Assembly (NCBI GenBank): GCA_017619335.1
Contig: JAFZSP010000050.1
Location: 1-53,532, forward strand
Direction: 5' to 3'
DNA from: Bacteroidaceae bacterium
GTDB lineage: Bacteria > Bacteroidota > Bacteroidia > Bacteroidales > Bacteroidaceae
DNA: 53,532 nt
Shown: one piece after another, positions 41,097-49,000 of the stretch
How the letters are laid out: every line of letters begins with the position of its first letter
Numbering within the stretch: position 1 is the first letter of the stretch
The notes under the pieces: model-generated
Seen by the model: only the letters and a program-made list of their open reading frames with translations
What the model was told of the DNA's origin: nothing
Databases searched by the model: none
Position numbers and translations under genes: made by a program

Positions 41097-42273
41097 AAAA
41101 AGCGCGTGAGTCTTTCGGGGCATAATCCCTACTGAGCATTTCCCAGCAGAGTTTCAGCCAGACAAGTGTGATGGGCAGAGCTTTGAGGGCGTAGGGCTGC
41201 ACCCACTCCTTGCGCAGGTAGGCGGGGAAGAGGTCGGAGGGTGACATGCTGGAGAGGATGAAGACGAAGATCAGCAGTGCGACGTCCCATCCCGTTCTGC
41301 GCCAGGGAGCTGCAGTGTACCAGATACAGACTCCGATGAAGGGCGTGATGTAACCGCTGGACTCGCTGCCTGTGGAGAACAGCACCACAAACATCAGCAC
41401 AGATGCCAACAGCGTCTGGCGGAAAGCCGTGTGGCGGTACTGCGAGAAGCGCAGGTAGGGCAGGCCGAAGAGGGCCAGTCCGGGGAGAATGAGGCAGAGG
41501 TCGGAGTAGGTGGCACAGTGGGTAACCTTCCTGACAAGCCCCAAGAGGGAGATGTTGGTGCCGCTGCCAAACATATTGTCTGCGTTTTTGGCCGTGAGGC
41601 TCTCGTACCATTCAACATATTGTCCCACAATATACTCGGGGCTGCTGATGATCATGGGAGCTGCAAAGAGGACAGCACCCCAGAAGAGCAGGGACAGGAC
41701 GAGCCGCACTCGGTGGCGGGAGAAGAAGAAGAAGGCCAGGCCGACAATGCCATAGAGTTTCACCAGCGTGCCGAGAACGATGAAGAAAGCCGCCCAGAAA
41801 TCCTTCTCGCGCTCAATACAATAATAGGAAAGAAGGATGATGGCGGCGATGGCGATGTTAAACTGCTGCATGAAGAGCGCCGTCAACAGTTCGTGGGCAC
41901 AGAACCAGAAGATGAACAGCTGCTGGCGCCACGTGAACTGCGACCATCGCACAGCCACATAGAGGAAGCCCGCCAGCACGAGCAGCCACGTGAGCAGTCC
42001 CACGAAGAGAGGCGTGACGGCAAAGGGAGCAATGAGGAGCGAGAACAGCGGCCCGTAATGATTCATGTCAAAGTACTCGGCAGGGTACTCGGCATAGAGT
42101 GAAGTCTGCTGTATGGTGTGCCAGAAGACACCTCGGAAGATGAGGAAGTTATTGCAGCTGTGCAGCTTGGCCACTGCTGCCGCCACCGCCAGAATCATCC
42201 AGAGGGCGAAGGTGGTGCGACGGTCACTGAAAAAGGGCTTCTGAAGAACGTTTGTGATGGAAAAATGCGACAT
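41089..42273 (-). CDS. GT87-like integral membrane glycosyltransferase (DUF2029)
   Basis: 394 aa from the ATG at 42273; a TTG-started frame to 42315 overlaps the promoter. About ten hydrophobic segments are visible, with an N-terminal YFDMNHYGPLFSLLIAPFA loop and FFIVLGTLVKLYG, as in DUF2029/GT87 enzymes that use polyprenyl-linked sugars on the periplasmic side. It is divergent from two GT2 genes, so it may help build a cell-surface glycan. The sugar is unknown. Confidence 0.75.
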   Translation of the reverse strand: MSHFSITNVLQKPFFSDRRTTFALWMILAVAAAVAKLHSCNNFLIFRGVFWHTIQQTSLYAEYPAEYFDMNHYGPLFSLLIAPFAVTPLFVGLLTWLLVLAGFLYVAVRWSQFTWRQQLFIFWFCAHELLTALFMQQFNIAIAAIILLSYYCIEREKDFWAAFFIVLGTLVKLYGIVGLAFFFFSRHRVRLVLSLLFWGAVLFAAPMIISSPEYIVGQYVEWYESLTAKNADNMFGSGTNISLLGLVRKVTHCATYSDLCLILPGLALFGLPYLRFSQYRHTAFRQTLLASVLMFVVLFSTGSESSGYITPFIGVCIWYTAAPWRRTGWDVALLIFVFILSSMSPSDLFPAYLRKEWVQPYALKALPITLVWLKLCWEMLSRDYAPKDSRAFSK

Positions 42274-42303
42274 CTGAAGGCTGTTTTTGATGAAAAATGT
42301 GTG

Positions 42304-42311
42304 CAAAAGTA
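42304..42311 (-). promoter_or_regulatory. -7 box TACTTTTG of the GT87-like gene
   Basis: TACTTTTG on the minus strand, 30 bases before the start at 42273. Confidence 0.6.
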
Positions 42312-42385
42312 ACAAATCCGCCGCAAAGAGAGGCCTTCCTGAGCGAATTTTTTACCAAATCATTGGCCATACCCCGTTTTTTCCC

Positions 42386-42393
42386 TAATTTTG
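42386..42393 (+). promoter_or_regulatory. promoter of the GT2 genes
   Basis: -7 box TAATTTTG with TTGG at 42363 (about 20-nt spacer), the best complete promoter in the window. Confidence 0.7.
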
Positions 42394-42427
42394 CGCCACA
42401 AAGACCAAAATGGTTTCAAGTTTCAAA

Positions 42428-43192
42428 ATGATATCCGTCGTTATCAATACCCGCAACGCTGCCGAACACCTGGAAGAGGTGCTCACCTCTGCCCACGGCT
42501 TCGACGAGATTCTCATCTGTGACATGGAAAGCACGGATGAGACGTTGGATATCGCCCGCCGCCACGGCTGCCGCATTGTCACCTTCCCAGCCGAAGGGCA
42601 CGTCAGCGCTGAGCCCGCCCGCAACTTTGCCATCCAGAGCGCCAAGAACCCCTGGGTGCTCGTGATTGATGCCGACGAACTGGTGACGCCCGAGCTGAAA
42701 GAATACCTCTACTGCCGCATCCAGCAACCCGACTGCCCCGCAGGGCTATACATCCCCCGATGGAACCGCTTCATGGGACAATACACCCGCAGCCTGGCAC
42801 ATGACCACCAGCTGCGCTTCTTCCGCCGAGAGGGCACCGTCTGGCCGCCCCACGTCCACACCTTTCCCACCGTCCAAGGTCCCACGGAACGCATCCCCAC
42901 CTCTGCCCGCAACGTCCGACTCATCCACCTGGCCAACGAGAGCATTAGCGAGCTCCTGCAGAAGACCGACCGCTACACCGAAAGCGAAATCCGCAAGCAC
43001 GCCGGCCATCACAACTCCATCTGGGCCCTCTGCTTCAGGCCAGCATGGCGCTTCTTCCGCTTCTACGTCCTACAACTGGGCTTCCTCGACGGACGCCGCG
43101 GCCTCATCCAAGCCGGAATGGCCGCCCTCTATCAGTTCGTGAAAGTGGCAAAAGCCATGGAAAGGGATTTGAAATCAACGACTGATGAATGA
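42428..43192 (+). CDS. glycosyltransferase family 2 (WaaE/KdtX-like)
   Basis: 254 aa from 42428 (42410 would add MVSSFK). GT2 pattern: ISVVINTRNAAEHLEEVL, ILICDMESTDETLDIARRHG, EPARNFAI and the metal-binding DADE in VLVIDADELVTPE. The short length and the HDHQLRFFRREG segment resemble lipopolysaccharide core transferases such as WaaE/KdtX. It probably adds a sugar to a surface glycan from a nucleotide-sugar donor. Confidence 0.88.
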   Translation: MISVVINTRNAAEHLEEVLTSAHGFDEILICDMESTDETLDIARRHGCRIVTFPAEGHVSAEPARNFAIQSAKNPWVLVIDADELVTPELKEYLYCRIQQPDCPAGLYIPRWNRFMGQYTRSLAHDHQLRFFRREGTVWPPHVHTFPTVQGPTERIPTSARNVRLIHLANESISELLQKTDRYTESEIRKHAGHHNSIWALCFRPAWRFFRFYVLQLGFLDGRRGLIQAGMAALYQFVKVAKAMERDLKSTTDE

Positions 43193-43195
43193 AGA

Positions 43196-43253
43196 GTCCA
43201 TTCTCCATTGTCCATTCTCCATTTTACATTGTCCATTTTACATTTTACATTTA
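43196..43253. repeat. CCATTCTCCATT/CATTTTA filler repeat
   Basis: The gap between the two GT2 genes is made of repeated TCCATT, TTTACATT and GTCCATT words. It has the same style as the spacers at 8605-8680 and 29058-29090. Confidence 0.8.
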
Positions 43254-43258
43254 TATAA

Positions 43259-44152
43259 ATGCCCTTCTCCATCCTCATCCCCACCTGGAACAATCTCGCC
43301 TTCTTGAAGTTGTGCGTGGAAAGCATCCGCAAGAACTCCGCCTGCGAGCACGAGATACTCATCCACGTGAACGACGGCAGTGACGGCACCCTGGCTTGGG
43401 TTCAGCAGCAAGGCCTGAAATACCGCCACTCGCCGGAGAACATCGGCGTCTGCTATGCTCTCAACGGCCTGCGCCCCCTCATGACCACCGACTACGTGCT
43501 GTTCATGAACGATGATATGTATGTTCTCCCGGGCTGGGACGCCGCACTGATGGACGAGATCCAGTCGCTGCCGGACAACCGCTTCTTCCTCTCGGCCACC
43601 CTCATCCAGCCGCGGCCCTTCTTCTGCCGAAGCGTCATTGCCCCTGCGGACTACGGTCAGAGCGTGGAGACCTTTGATGAGGAGCGGCTGTTGCGGGAGT
43701 TCGCGTCCCTACCCCACTCCGACTGGCAAGGTGCCACGTGGCCACCCAATGTGGTACACCGTGACATCTGGGACCTCGTGGGAGGTTACAGCGTGGAGTA
43801 CAGTCCGGGGATGTATTCCGACCCCGACTTCTCCGCCAAGCTCTATCACGCTGGCATCCGCTATTTCAAGGGCATCAACCGCAGCCGCGTCTATCATTTC
43901 GAAGCACGCAGCACACACCGCATCGTCAAGAACGACGGCAGCACACAATTTCTACGCAAGTGGGGCATCACCTCCGCCAGCTTCATGCGCGACGTACTCC
44001 ACCGCGGAGAACCCTGGCCCATTCAACAGACGCTGGACGGGACCGAACAAGCCTCCGACGTCTCACAACTCCAGCGAGACCTCTTCCGCAGCCGCTGGAA
44101 GAAACTCTTCACCATCTTCCGGAACACCCACGCACGTCCCATCTGGCCGTGA
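43259..44152 (+). CDS. glycosyltransferase family 2
   Basis: 297 aa. FSILIPTWNNLAFLKLCVESI, ILIHVNDGSDGT and the DxD-type YVLFMNDDMYVLPGWD mark a GT-A fold family 2 enzyme. The middle part contains WPPNVVHRDIWDLVGGYSVEY, typical of transferases that use long acceptors. Same orientation as the preceding GT2 gene, separated by a filler repeat. Donor and acceptor are unknown. Confidence 0.88.
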   Translation: MPFSILIPTWNNLAFLKLCVESIRKNSACEHEILIHVNDGSDGTLAWVQQQGLKYRHSPENIGVCYALNGLRPLMTTDYVLFMNDDMYVLPGWDAALMDEIQSLPDNRFFLSATLIQPRPFFCRSVIAPADYGQSVETFDEERLLREFASLPHSDWQGATWPPNVVHRDIWDLVGGYSVEYSPGMYSDPDFSAKLYHAGIRYFKGINRSRVYHFEARSTHRIVKNDGSTQFLRKWGITSASFMRDVLHRGEPWPIQQTLDGTEQASDVSQLQRDLFRSRWKKLFTIFRNTHARPIWP

Positions 44153-44177
44153 ACTAATTACACATGATCTCCCCCAT

Positions 44178-45815
44178 CTACAATGGCTGACTTTGCCAAT
44201 TGGTAATGTTGCGTGTCTCCGAAGAGAAGCAGAGTCCAACGAGAGTGATGGAGCGGCCATCAAGACGATATTTATCTGCATAGCCGCGGTCACGGATTTG
44301 CTGGAGGGCATTGGCTGCCACAGCAGTTCCATCTGCGGGCTGATGGTCCTGTAAACGTTCGCACTTCAACTCCATGATATATATGCCTTTGGGCATCAAC
44401 AAGGTTAGGTCTGCTCTCCCCTGAGCCGAAGGCTCTTCACAACGAATGTTGGCACCAAAAGCCGTGAGCAACGTATAGAGGATAGAGTGGTAATGGGCCT
44501 CGTTCTTGTTGTTCTGCTCCAAATAATAGGGTAAGCCTGCAAAGAAAGTCTGCAAGGCAGCTATAAAGGAGGACAAGTCAGCAGAGTCACGGAAGTCATA
44601 ATAAGCATCTAGGAACGCACTGCGTCCCCTATCAAATCCCTTCACGGCTGTCACGTACTGGTACAGGTTGTCAGCAAATCCACGTCGCACTTCCTTATTG
44701 GGGAAGCCAAGAGTAAACATCTCACGGTCTGGCTGATAACCTGTTATTGTGAGGTAACCACTCTGAAAAAGAACGGGCAGTGGATTGTCAAAGCTCTCAA
44801 TGGGGCGGTCAAAGGATGTGGCAGGACAACGCACAGGTTCCAGCTCCGTCAGTTCCAGCGGCGGCATCTGTGACAGCAAAGAAATAAGGGCACTGGGCGT
44901 AGCACTCTCAAACCAGTAGTCCCTTAATTCTGCACCATCTATAGCATTCAAAAGACTGAAAGGATTGTACATGTCTGTCAATCGCGAACTAAAGTGATAA
45001 CCGTCATATCTTTCTTTCAGTTCTGACAGTTGCTGATTATAGTCCAACCCACGTTCTTCAGCAAGCCATTCTATATCAGGCTGCATCGCAGTGGTCAGCT
45101 CCTGTTCACTGATGCCACAAATGGTCTCGTATGAAGACAGCATTGAGATGTTCTTCAGCTGGTTCAGTGAACTGAAAACACCCATCTGTGAAAACTTGCT
45201 TATTCCCGTGATGAAGACAAACTGCAGGTGTTCATCAAGATTCTTCAGCGGACTAAACAACCCCTTGAAACGGATGCGGACGGCTTCGGCTTCTTCTGGA
45301 TTGCCAATACTGTGAAGCATCAGTTTATCATATTCATCCACGATGACCACTACACGCTGTCCTGTTTGTTCATGAGCTGCCTTAACGATTTTTGGGAAAC
45401 GCAACACTGGTTCCGGTTCTTTGGAGGAGAGACCATACTTTTGTTCGAAGTCAGACAGAATATCATTGATAAGTTTATCCAGTTCCCCTATACTCTTCAA
45501 GTCTCCGCTAAAATCAAAACGCAACACAGGATGTACTTCCCATCGCCAGTCCGTTCCTGCGATGAAAAGAGCCGGTTGATGCACGCCGTCAGCTGTGGTA
45601 AACTCTTCAAAGAGGTCACGTTTCCCTTCGAAAATAGCCTGGAGCGTGGTTGTCAGCAACGACTTCCCGAATCGGCGGGGACGACTCAGAAAATACGACT
45701 TTCCCTCCGTAATCATCTTGTAGATGAGCGGGGTCTTGTCAATATACAAGTATCCATCCTTACGTAAGCTTTCAAAACTCTGAATCCCTATAGGATACTT
45801 CCTTTTCTGTGCCAT
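44178..45815 (-). CDS. AAA-ATPase-like/PD-(D/E)XK nuclease-like protein
   Basis: 545 aa. N-terminal AAA-ATPase-like domain (IGIQSFESLRKDGYLYIDKT, RPRRFGKSLL as a modified Walker A, VVVIVDEYDKL as Walker B), C-terminal PD-(D/E)XK-type domain (ADLTLLMPKGIYIMELKCE with D...E-x-K). The family is widespread and highly duplicated in Bacteroidales. Its role is unproven; defence and mobile-element functions have been suggested. Monocistronic with its own promoter. Confidence 0.88.
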   Translation of the reverse strand: MAQKRKYPIGIQSFESLRKDGYLYIDKTPLIYKMITEGKSYFLSRPRRFGKSLLTTTLQAIFEGKRDLFEEFTTADGVHQPALFIAGTDWRWEVHPVLRFDFSGDLKSIGELDKLINDILSDFEQKYGLSSKEPEPVLRFPKIVKAAHEQTGQRVVVIVDEYDKLMLHSIGNPEEAEAVRIRFKGLFSPLKNLDEHLQFVFITGISKFSQMGVFSSLNQLKNISMLSSYETICGISEQELTTAMQPDIEWLAEERGLDYNQQLSELKERYDGYHFSSRLTDMYNPFSLLNAIDGAELRDYWFESATPSALISLLSQMPPLELTELEPVRCPATSFDRPIESFDNPLPVLFQSGYLTITGYQPDREMFTLGFPNKEVRRGFADNLYQYVTAVKGFDRGRSAFLDAYYDFRDSADLSSFIAALQTFFAGLPYYLEQNNKNEAHYHSILYTLLTAFGANIRCEEPSAQGRADLTLLMPKGIYIMELKCERLQDHQPADGTAVAANALQQIRDRGYADKYRLDGRSITLVGLCFSSETRNITNWQSQPL

Positions 45816-45843
45816 AACGGTGCAATCTTATCGTTTTCTGCTG

Positions 45844-45851
45844 CAAAAGTA
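45844..45851 (-). promoter_or_regulatory. -7 box TACTTTTG of the AAA-ATPase gene
   Basis: TACTTTTG on the minus strand, 28 bases before the start at 45815. The rest of 45852-46026 shows no gene. Confidence 0.6.
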
Positions 45852-46026
45852 CAAACTTTTTCTGAACGAGCAAAGAAAAAGAGAAAAAAAGTAAATAGGG
45901 TTTGCCATTTTAAAATATATATGCGGAAACAGTATGAAGATGTCCCATATAATCATCAAGCTTCATGCATTCCACCTTTTATCTATGATGAATTTGACAT
46001 TGCCGTCACCGATTACATAACGAAGC

Positions 46027-46065
46027 CGAGGAGCAGTAGGAGGTTTCCTCTCCTGCTGCTCCTCG
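46027..46065 (-). terminator. hairpin terminator after the second 51-aa peptide gene
   Basis: CGAGGAGCAG (46027-46036) pairs with CTGCTCCTCG (46056-46065), extended by AGGAG/CTCCT inside. It lies 27 bp past the peptide stop on the minus strand. Confidence 0.7.
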
Positions 46066-46092
46066 ACTTCAACTTATTGACTTCTGTGAATC

Positions 46093-46248
46093 TTATTCAA
46101 AGGGGCTCTCCTCAAAGAGGGCTTTGTCCTTGACATCAAATTCGTCTGTCTCACCACCGATGGGTGTTTCACCGCCGCTGAGGGCGATGATTCGTTCTGA
46201 ATCCATGAAGGTAGGCTTCATGGCAGGAATTACATAGCGCTTCTTCAT
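46093..46248 (-). CDS. 51-aa peptide, second member of the family
   Basis: MKKRYVIPAMKP at the start, IIALS at 20-24 and an acidic C-terminus (FEESPFE). Same length and layout as the gene at 38094-38249, with GGETPIGGE in the middle. Its ATG overlaps the stop of a short frame ending FYIMNGKKMIKK (46245-46301), which looks like a leftover sorting tail of a lost secreted protein. It is followed by a hairpin terminator. Function unknown. Confidence 0.7.
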   Translation of the reverse strand: MKKRYVIPAMKPTFMDSERIIALSGGETPIGGETDEFDVKDKALFEESPFE

Positions 46249-46301
46249 TTCTTGATCATTTTTTTACCATTCATAATATAGAAGCGTGGCCGAATCGTAG
46301 A
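46245..46301 (-). pseudogene. remnant of a secreted protein's C-terminal tail
   Basis: The minus strand encodes FSTIRPRFYIMNGKKMIKK and a TGA that overlaps the start of the 51-aa peptide gene (ATGA). The YIMNGKKM phrase matches the end of type IX sorting tails in this window (for example FIVNGKKEVK at 38032). No body of the protein is left upstream; the DUF6169-like gene ends at 46325. An alternative is a short coupled leader peptide. Confidence 0.4.
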
Positions 46302-46324
46302 AAATGTGTTTCTTTCTTGATTAC

Positions 46325-46819
46325 CTAATCAAAGAGGAAAGCGATGGTTTCATCGAACTCTTCAAAGACTTGTTGCAATCGTGGGTTGTCCTTTCGAAGG
46401 ATAATGGCCATAAAATTCATCTGCCCGTCCATCTTTCCTTCGGCTTTTTTAATTACATATTGTTCATGGTGCTCATAGGTTTTGAACCATCGCACAAAAA
46501 GTCGGTTGCGCGAGGCTTGCTTACTGTCTTTTGTTTCTGTGACGTAAAGCATAACATCGTTGTTCTTCTTGAAGAACTCTTCGACAATAGCTATCAATGT
46601 CTGCCTGAATTTTTCATCACCAGGTGAGGCATGATCGTTTTTGTTTCTTATATCAAGAGAAAAGGCACCACTGGGAACAAAGGTATCATTTGCTTTTATA
46701 CATATTTCATACTCTACATCAAAATCCGTATAAAAGTAAAACAAATAGGGATGGTTCGCATCTGTCGTTACTTTGTAAGGAGCATGCTCGTTGATGCTCT
46801 TGAAATCTAAAGCGTTCAC
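46325..46819 (-). CDS. DUF6169-like protein
   Basis: 164 aa, GTG start. It begins FKSINEHAPYKVTTDANHPYLFYFYTDFDVEYEI and has FRQTLIAIVEEFFKKNNDVMLYVTETKD and RLFVRWF, an alpha/beta pattern like Bacteroidetes DUF6169. No signal or membrane segment, so cytoplasmic. It follows a 46-aa gene by 26 bp; the two probably form one transcript, an arrangement reminiscent of toxin-antitoxin pairs. Function unknown. Confidence 0.65.
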   Translation of the reverse strand: MNALDFKSINEHAPYKVTTDANHPYLFYFYTDFDVEYEICIKANDTFVPSGAFSLDIRNKNDHASPGDEKFRQTLIAIVEEFFKKNNDVMLYVTETKDSKQASRNRLFVRWFKTYEHHEQYVIKKAEGKMDGQMNFMAIILRKDNPRLQQVFEEFDETIAFLFD

Positions 46820-46845
46820 AGGCAGATTGGATTAGATGTACTTTG

Positions 46846-46986
46846 TTAAACTAAACCGGCAAGTCTTCTCTGGTGATATGCTTCCAACCGTATGAGAGCG
46901 GCCTTCCGCTCCTCTTCCTTTTCGCGCATAAACGCCCTAAAAGCGGCACGGACTTCCTCGCGTGTTCTTTTCTTAGTCGTTTCCAT
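46846..46986 (-). CDS. 46-aa charged helical protein, partner of the DUF6169-like gene
   Basis: METTKKRTREEVRAAFRAFM, then a second charged half (EERKAALIRLEAYHQRRLAG). It is almost entirely helix-forming with heptad-like spacing of Arg/Lys and Glu. It has its own -7 box (47013-47020) and ends 26 bp before the next gene. The size and charge suit an antitoxin or adaptor, but no family is recognised. Confidence 0.6.
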   Translation of the reverse strand: METTKKRTREEVRAAFRAFMREKEEERKAALIRLEAYHQRRLAGLV

Positions 46987-47012
46987 AATAGTATTCTTTT
47001 CGTTTTACGCTG

Positions 47013-47020
47013 CAAAAGTA
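47013..47020 (-). promoter_or_regulatory. -7 box TACTTTTG of the 46-aa/DUF6169-like operon
   Basis: TACTTTTG on the minus strand, 26 bases before the start at 46986. The rest of 47021-47254 shows nothing. Confidence 0.6.
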
Positions 47021-47254
47021 AGGATTCTGCGGGAACTGACAAAGAAAAAGGGAGAAAAAGTGATAATTAGAAGGAAAAAAGGACAGAGAAAAGAGGAAAA
47101 TGAAGGGAAAGACGCCCCTCGTGATCACTTTTTCTTGAAAAAGTTCTTCAAATATGAAGCGTCCAAAGGAGTAAGCACGAAGTGCCAGAGTCGGAAGTCG
47201 ATTGGGCCAAAGTCGTGTGCAGAGTGAAAGAAAGGGGGTACACCAGGGAGAAGG

Positions 47255-48691
47255 CTACAAATAATCTGAGGAATAGACCCCGACTTCGGCGATGGAGAGT
47301 GTGTTGTTCTGGGCGGTGAAACGCACCCTCACGGCCTCGGCCTGCACGGGTGTGAAGCGGCAGATGTGCACCCGACGCGGAGCCGTTACAGTCTGATGGT
47401 CAACTGTTTTCCACGTTTTGCCCTGACGCACTTCCACCGTGAGCGCTTCCATGCGACTGTTGTTGCCTTCTGTGACGACCACCATATTCACGGCTGTGGG
47501 CTTATCCAGTTCCACCATCCACCAGGGCGACTTCACCTCGGGACTGGAAACCCAACATGAGCCAAAATTGTCGTCGCAGGCAAAGTCCATCAGATTCATA
47601 TCATCAGACCACGACGAGTCACAACGTCGGCCCACGGCGATATTGATATCTGTGATTGGTTCGGGTGCCTCGGGTACATCCACGATGTGCCCGGTGTTCT
47701 TCCACAGCTGACCGATGCGTTGCATGGCCGCCACCGCGTTGGAGTCTATGAGGCCTTCACGATTTGGCGCGGCATTGAGGATGTAGGTGCAATAGGCTTT
47801 GTTGTAAGGGATGATGTTCTCCTGGACAATCTTCTGCACGTCCTTGAGTTCGTCCGTGGGAAAGGACTCTTTCCAGAACCAGGTGCGCTGCAGGGGATAG
47901 CAAGCCATAGCAGGCAGGCGGTTGTCGTCGGCCGAGATCTTCTGGCCTGCGCCCTGTTCATAACAACTGATGTCGGAGTAGAAAAGAGCATCCTTGGGGT
48001 ATTTGGCTCCGTTGAGATCCATCACTAAGCAGTTGGGTTGCAGGCTTTTCACGAATGTGTAGATTTCCGGAAAAGAGATATCCGAGTAGGATATGCGTCC
48101 CCACGGTGCATCCCAGCCGTCGAACATAATGGTGTTCACCGGACCATAGTCCGTCAGGAGTTCGCGCAGCTGCGCTTTGATGAAATCGGTCTTCTCGCGG
48201 GTAAAGGGCCAGGTGGGACGGATGCGGTGGTGTGTATCCAGAATGGAGAAATGAAACATCACCTGCATACCCGCCTCCCGCAGGGCGGTGGTGAGTTCCT
48301 TGAGTACGTCGCGGTGCAGCGGTGTATGCATCACGCTGTAGTCGGTGGTGGCGGTGTTCCACATGCAGAAACCGGCATGGTGTTTGACGCTCACACAGAT
48401 GAACGTGCAACCAGCTGCCTTGGCCGTACTGACCCATTGGCGGGTGTCCAAGCTAGTGGGATTGAAGACGTTGGCATCTAAGTCCGGGTCGGTCCAGTCG
48501 GCATTCTGGAAAGTGGGAAGTCCGAAATGCACAAACATACCAAAGCGCAGATCCACGAACTCCTGCTGCAACTGATGGAGGCTCTTTGGCTGGGCTGGGA
48601 GCGCCTGTGGGGTGGTCGTTTCTATGGGGGCTGCAAAGCTACTCGTTGTCAGCAGCAGAAGCAGGAAAGGAAGGATTCTGAGTCTTTTCAT
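47255..48691 (-). CDS. alpha-L-fucosidase, GH29, with discoidin-like C-terminal domain
   Basis: 478 aa, signal peptide ending TSSFAAP. GH29 removes alpha-linked fucose. Present: VDLRFGMFVHFG, CVSVKHHAGFCMW, and the nucleophile in NTIMFDGWDAP (Asp before G-W). The acid/base Glu is not obvious from the primary sequence. Residues about 345-478 form an F5/8-type-C (discoidin-like) domain (DDNFGSCWVSS, VMVELDKP-like strand). Divergent from the GxGYxYP gene. Likely secreted, targeting fucosylated host or plant glycans. Confidence 0.9.
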   Translation of the reverse strand: MKRLRILPFLLLLLTTSSFAAPIETTTPQALPAQPKSLHQLQQEFVDLRFGMFVHFGLPTFQNADWTDPDLDANVFNPTSLDTRQWVSTAKAAGCTFICVSVKHHAGFCMWNTATTDYSVMHTPLHRDVLKELTTALREAGMQVMFHFSILDTHHRIRPTWPFTREKTDFIKAQLRELLTDYGPVNTIMFDGWDAPWGRISYSDISFPEIYTFVKSLQPNCLVMDLNGAKYPKDALFYSDISCYEQGAGQKISADDNRLPAMACYPLQRTWFWKESFPTDELKDVQKIVQENIIPYNKAYCTYILNAAPNREGLIDSNAVAAMQRIGQLWKNTGHIVDVPEAPEPITDINIAVGRRCDSSWSDDMNLMDFACDDNFGSCWVSSPEVKSPWWMVELDKPTAVNMVVVTEGNNSRMEALTVEVRQGKTWKTVDHQTVTAPRRVHICRFTPVQAEAVRVRFTAQNNTLSIAEVGVYSSDYL

Positions 48692-48728
48692 ATCATTATC
48701 TGTGAACTTTGATTATTATTTTCGGCGA

Positions 48729-48736
48729 CAAAGATA
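48729..48736 (-). promoter_or_regulatory. -7 box TATCTTTG of the GH29 gene
   Basis: TATCTTTG on the minus strand, 37 bases before the start at 48691. The divergent gap 48692-49000 otherwise holds only the facing promoter at 48965. Confidence 0.6.
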
Positions 48737-48964
48737 CAGAAGTTTCTGTGAACAGCCAAAAAAACATACGATAAAATCCATTTTCTCTCTCATTTTTCTC
48801 TTCACGGGCAAAAATAGGTTGCTGACGGGCGGACAAGCATTATTCATCTGCAAAAGGTTCAAATATGGGGCGTGTAGTGAGCTACTGGAGACGAAAGTGC
48901 ATAAAAAGTATAGGTGGAATGCGATTTTTGGGGGTCGGAGCGTGTCTGAATGAAAAGAAATGTG

Positions 48965-48972
48965 TATTTTTG
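48965..48972 (+). promoter_or_regulatory. -7 box TATTTTTG of the GxGYxYP-type gene
   Basis: TATTTTTG, 28 bases before the ATG at 49001. Confidence 0.6.
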
Positions 48973-49000
48973 CAGCGAAAATATTAAATAATATTGCATT

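Noticed and set aside
44157..44354. Extension of a shifted frame from the second GT2 gene past its stop
   Set aside because: It lies antisense to the AAA-ATPase gene and is not the GT2 frame.
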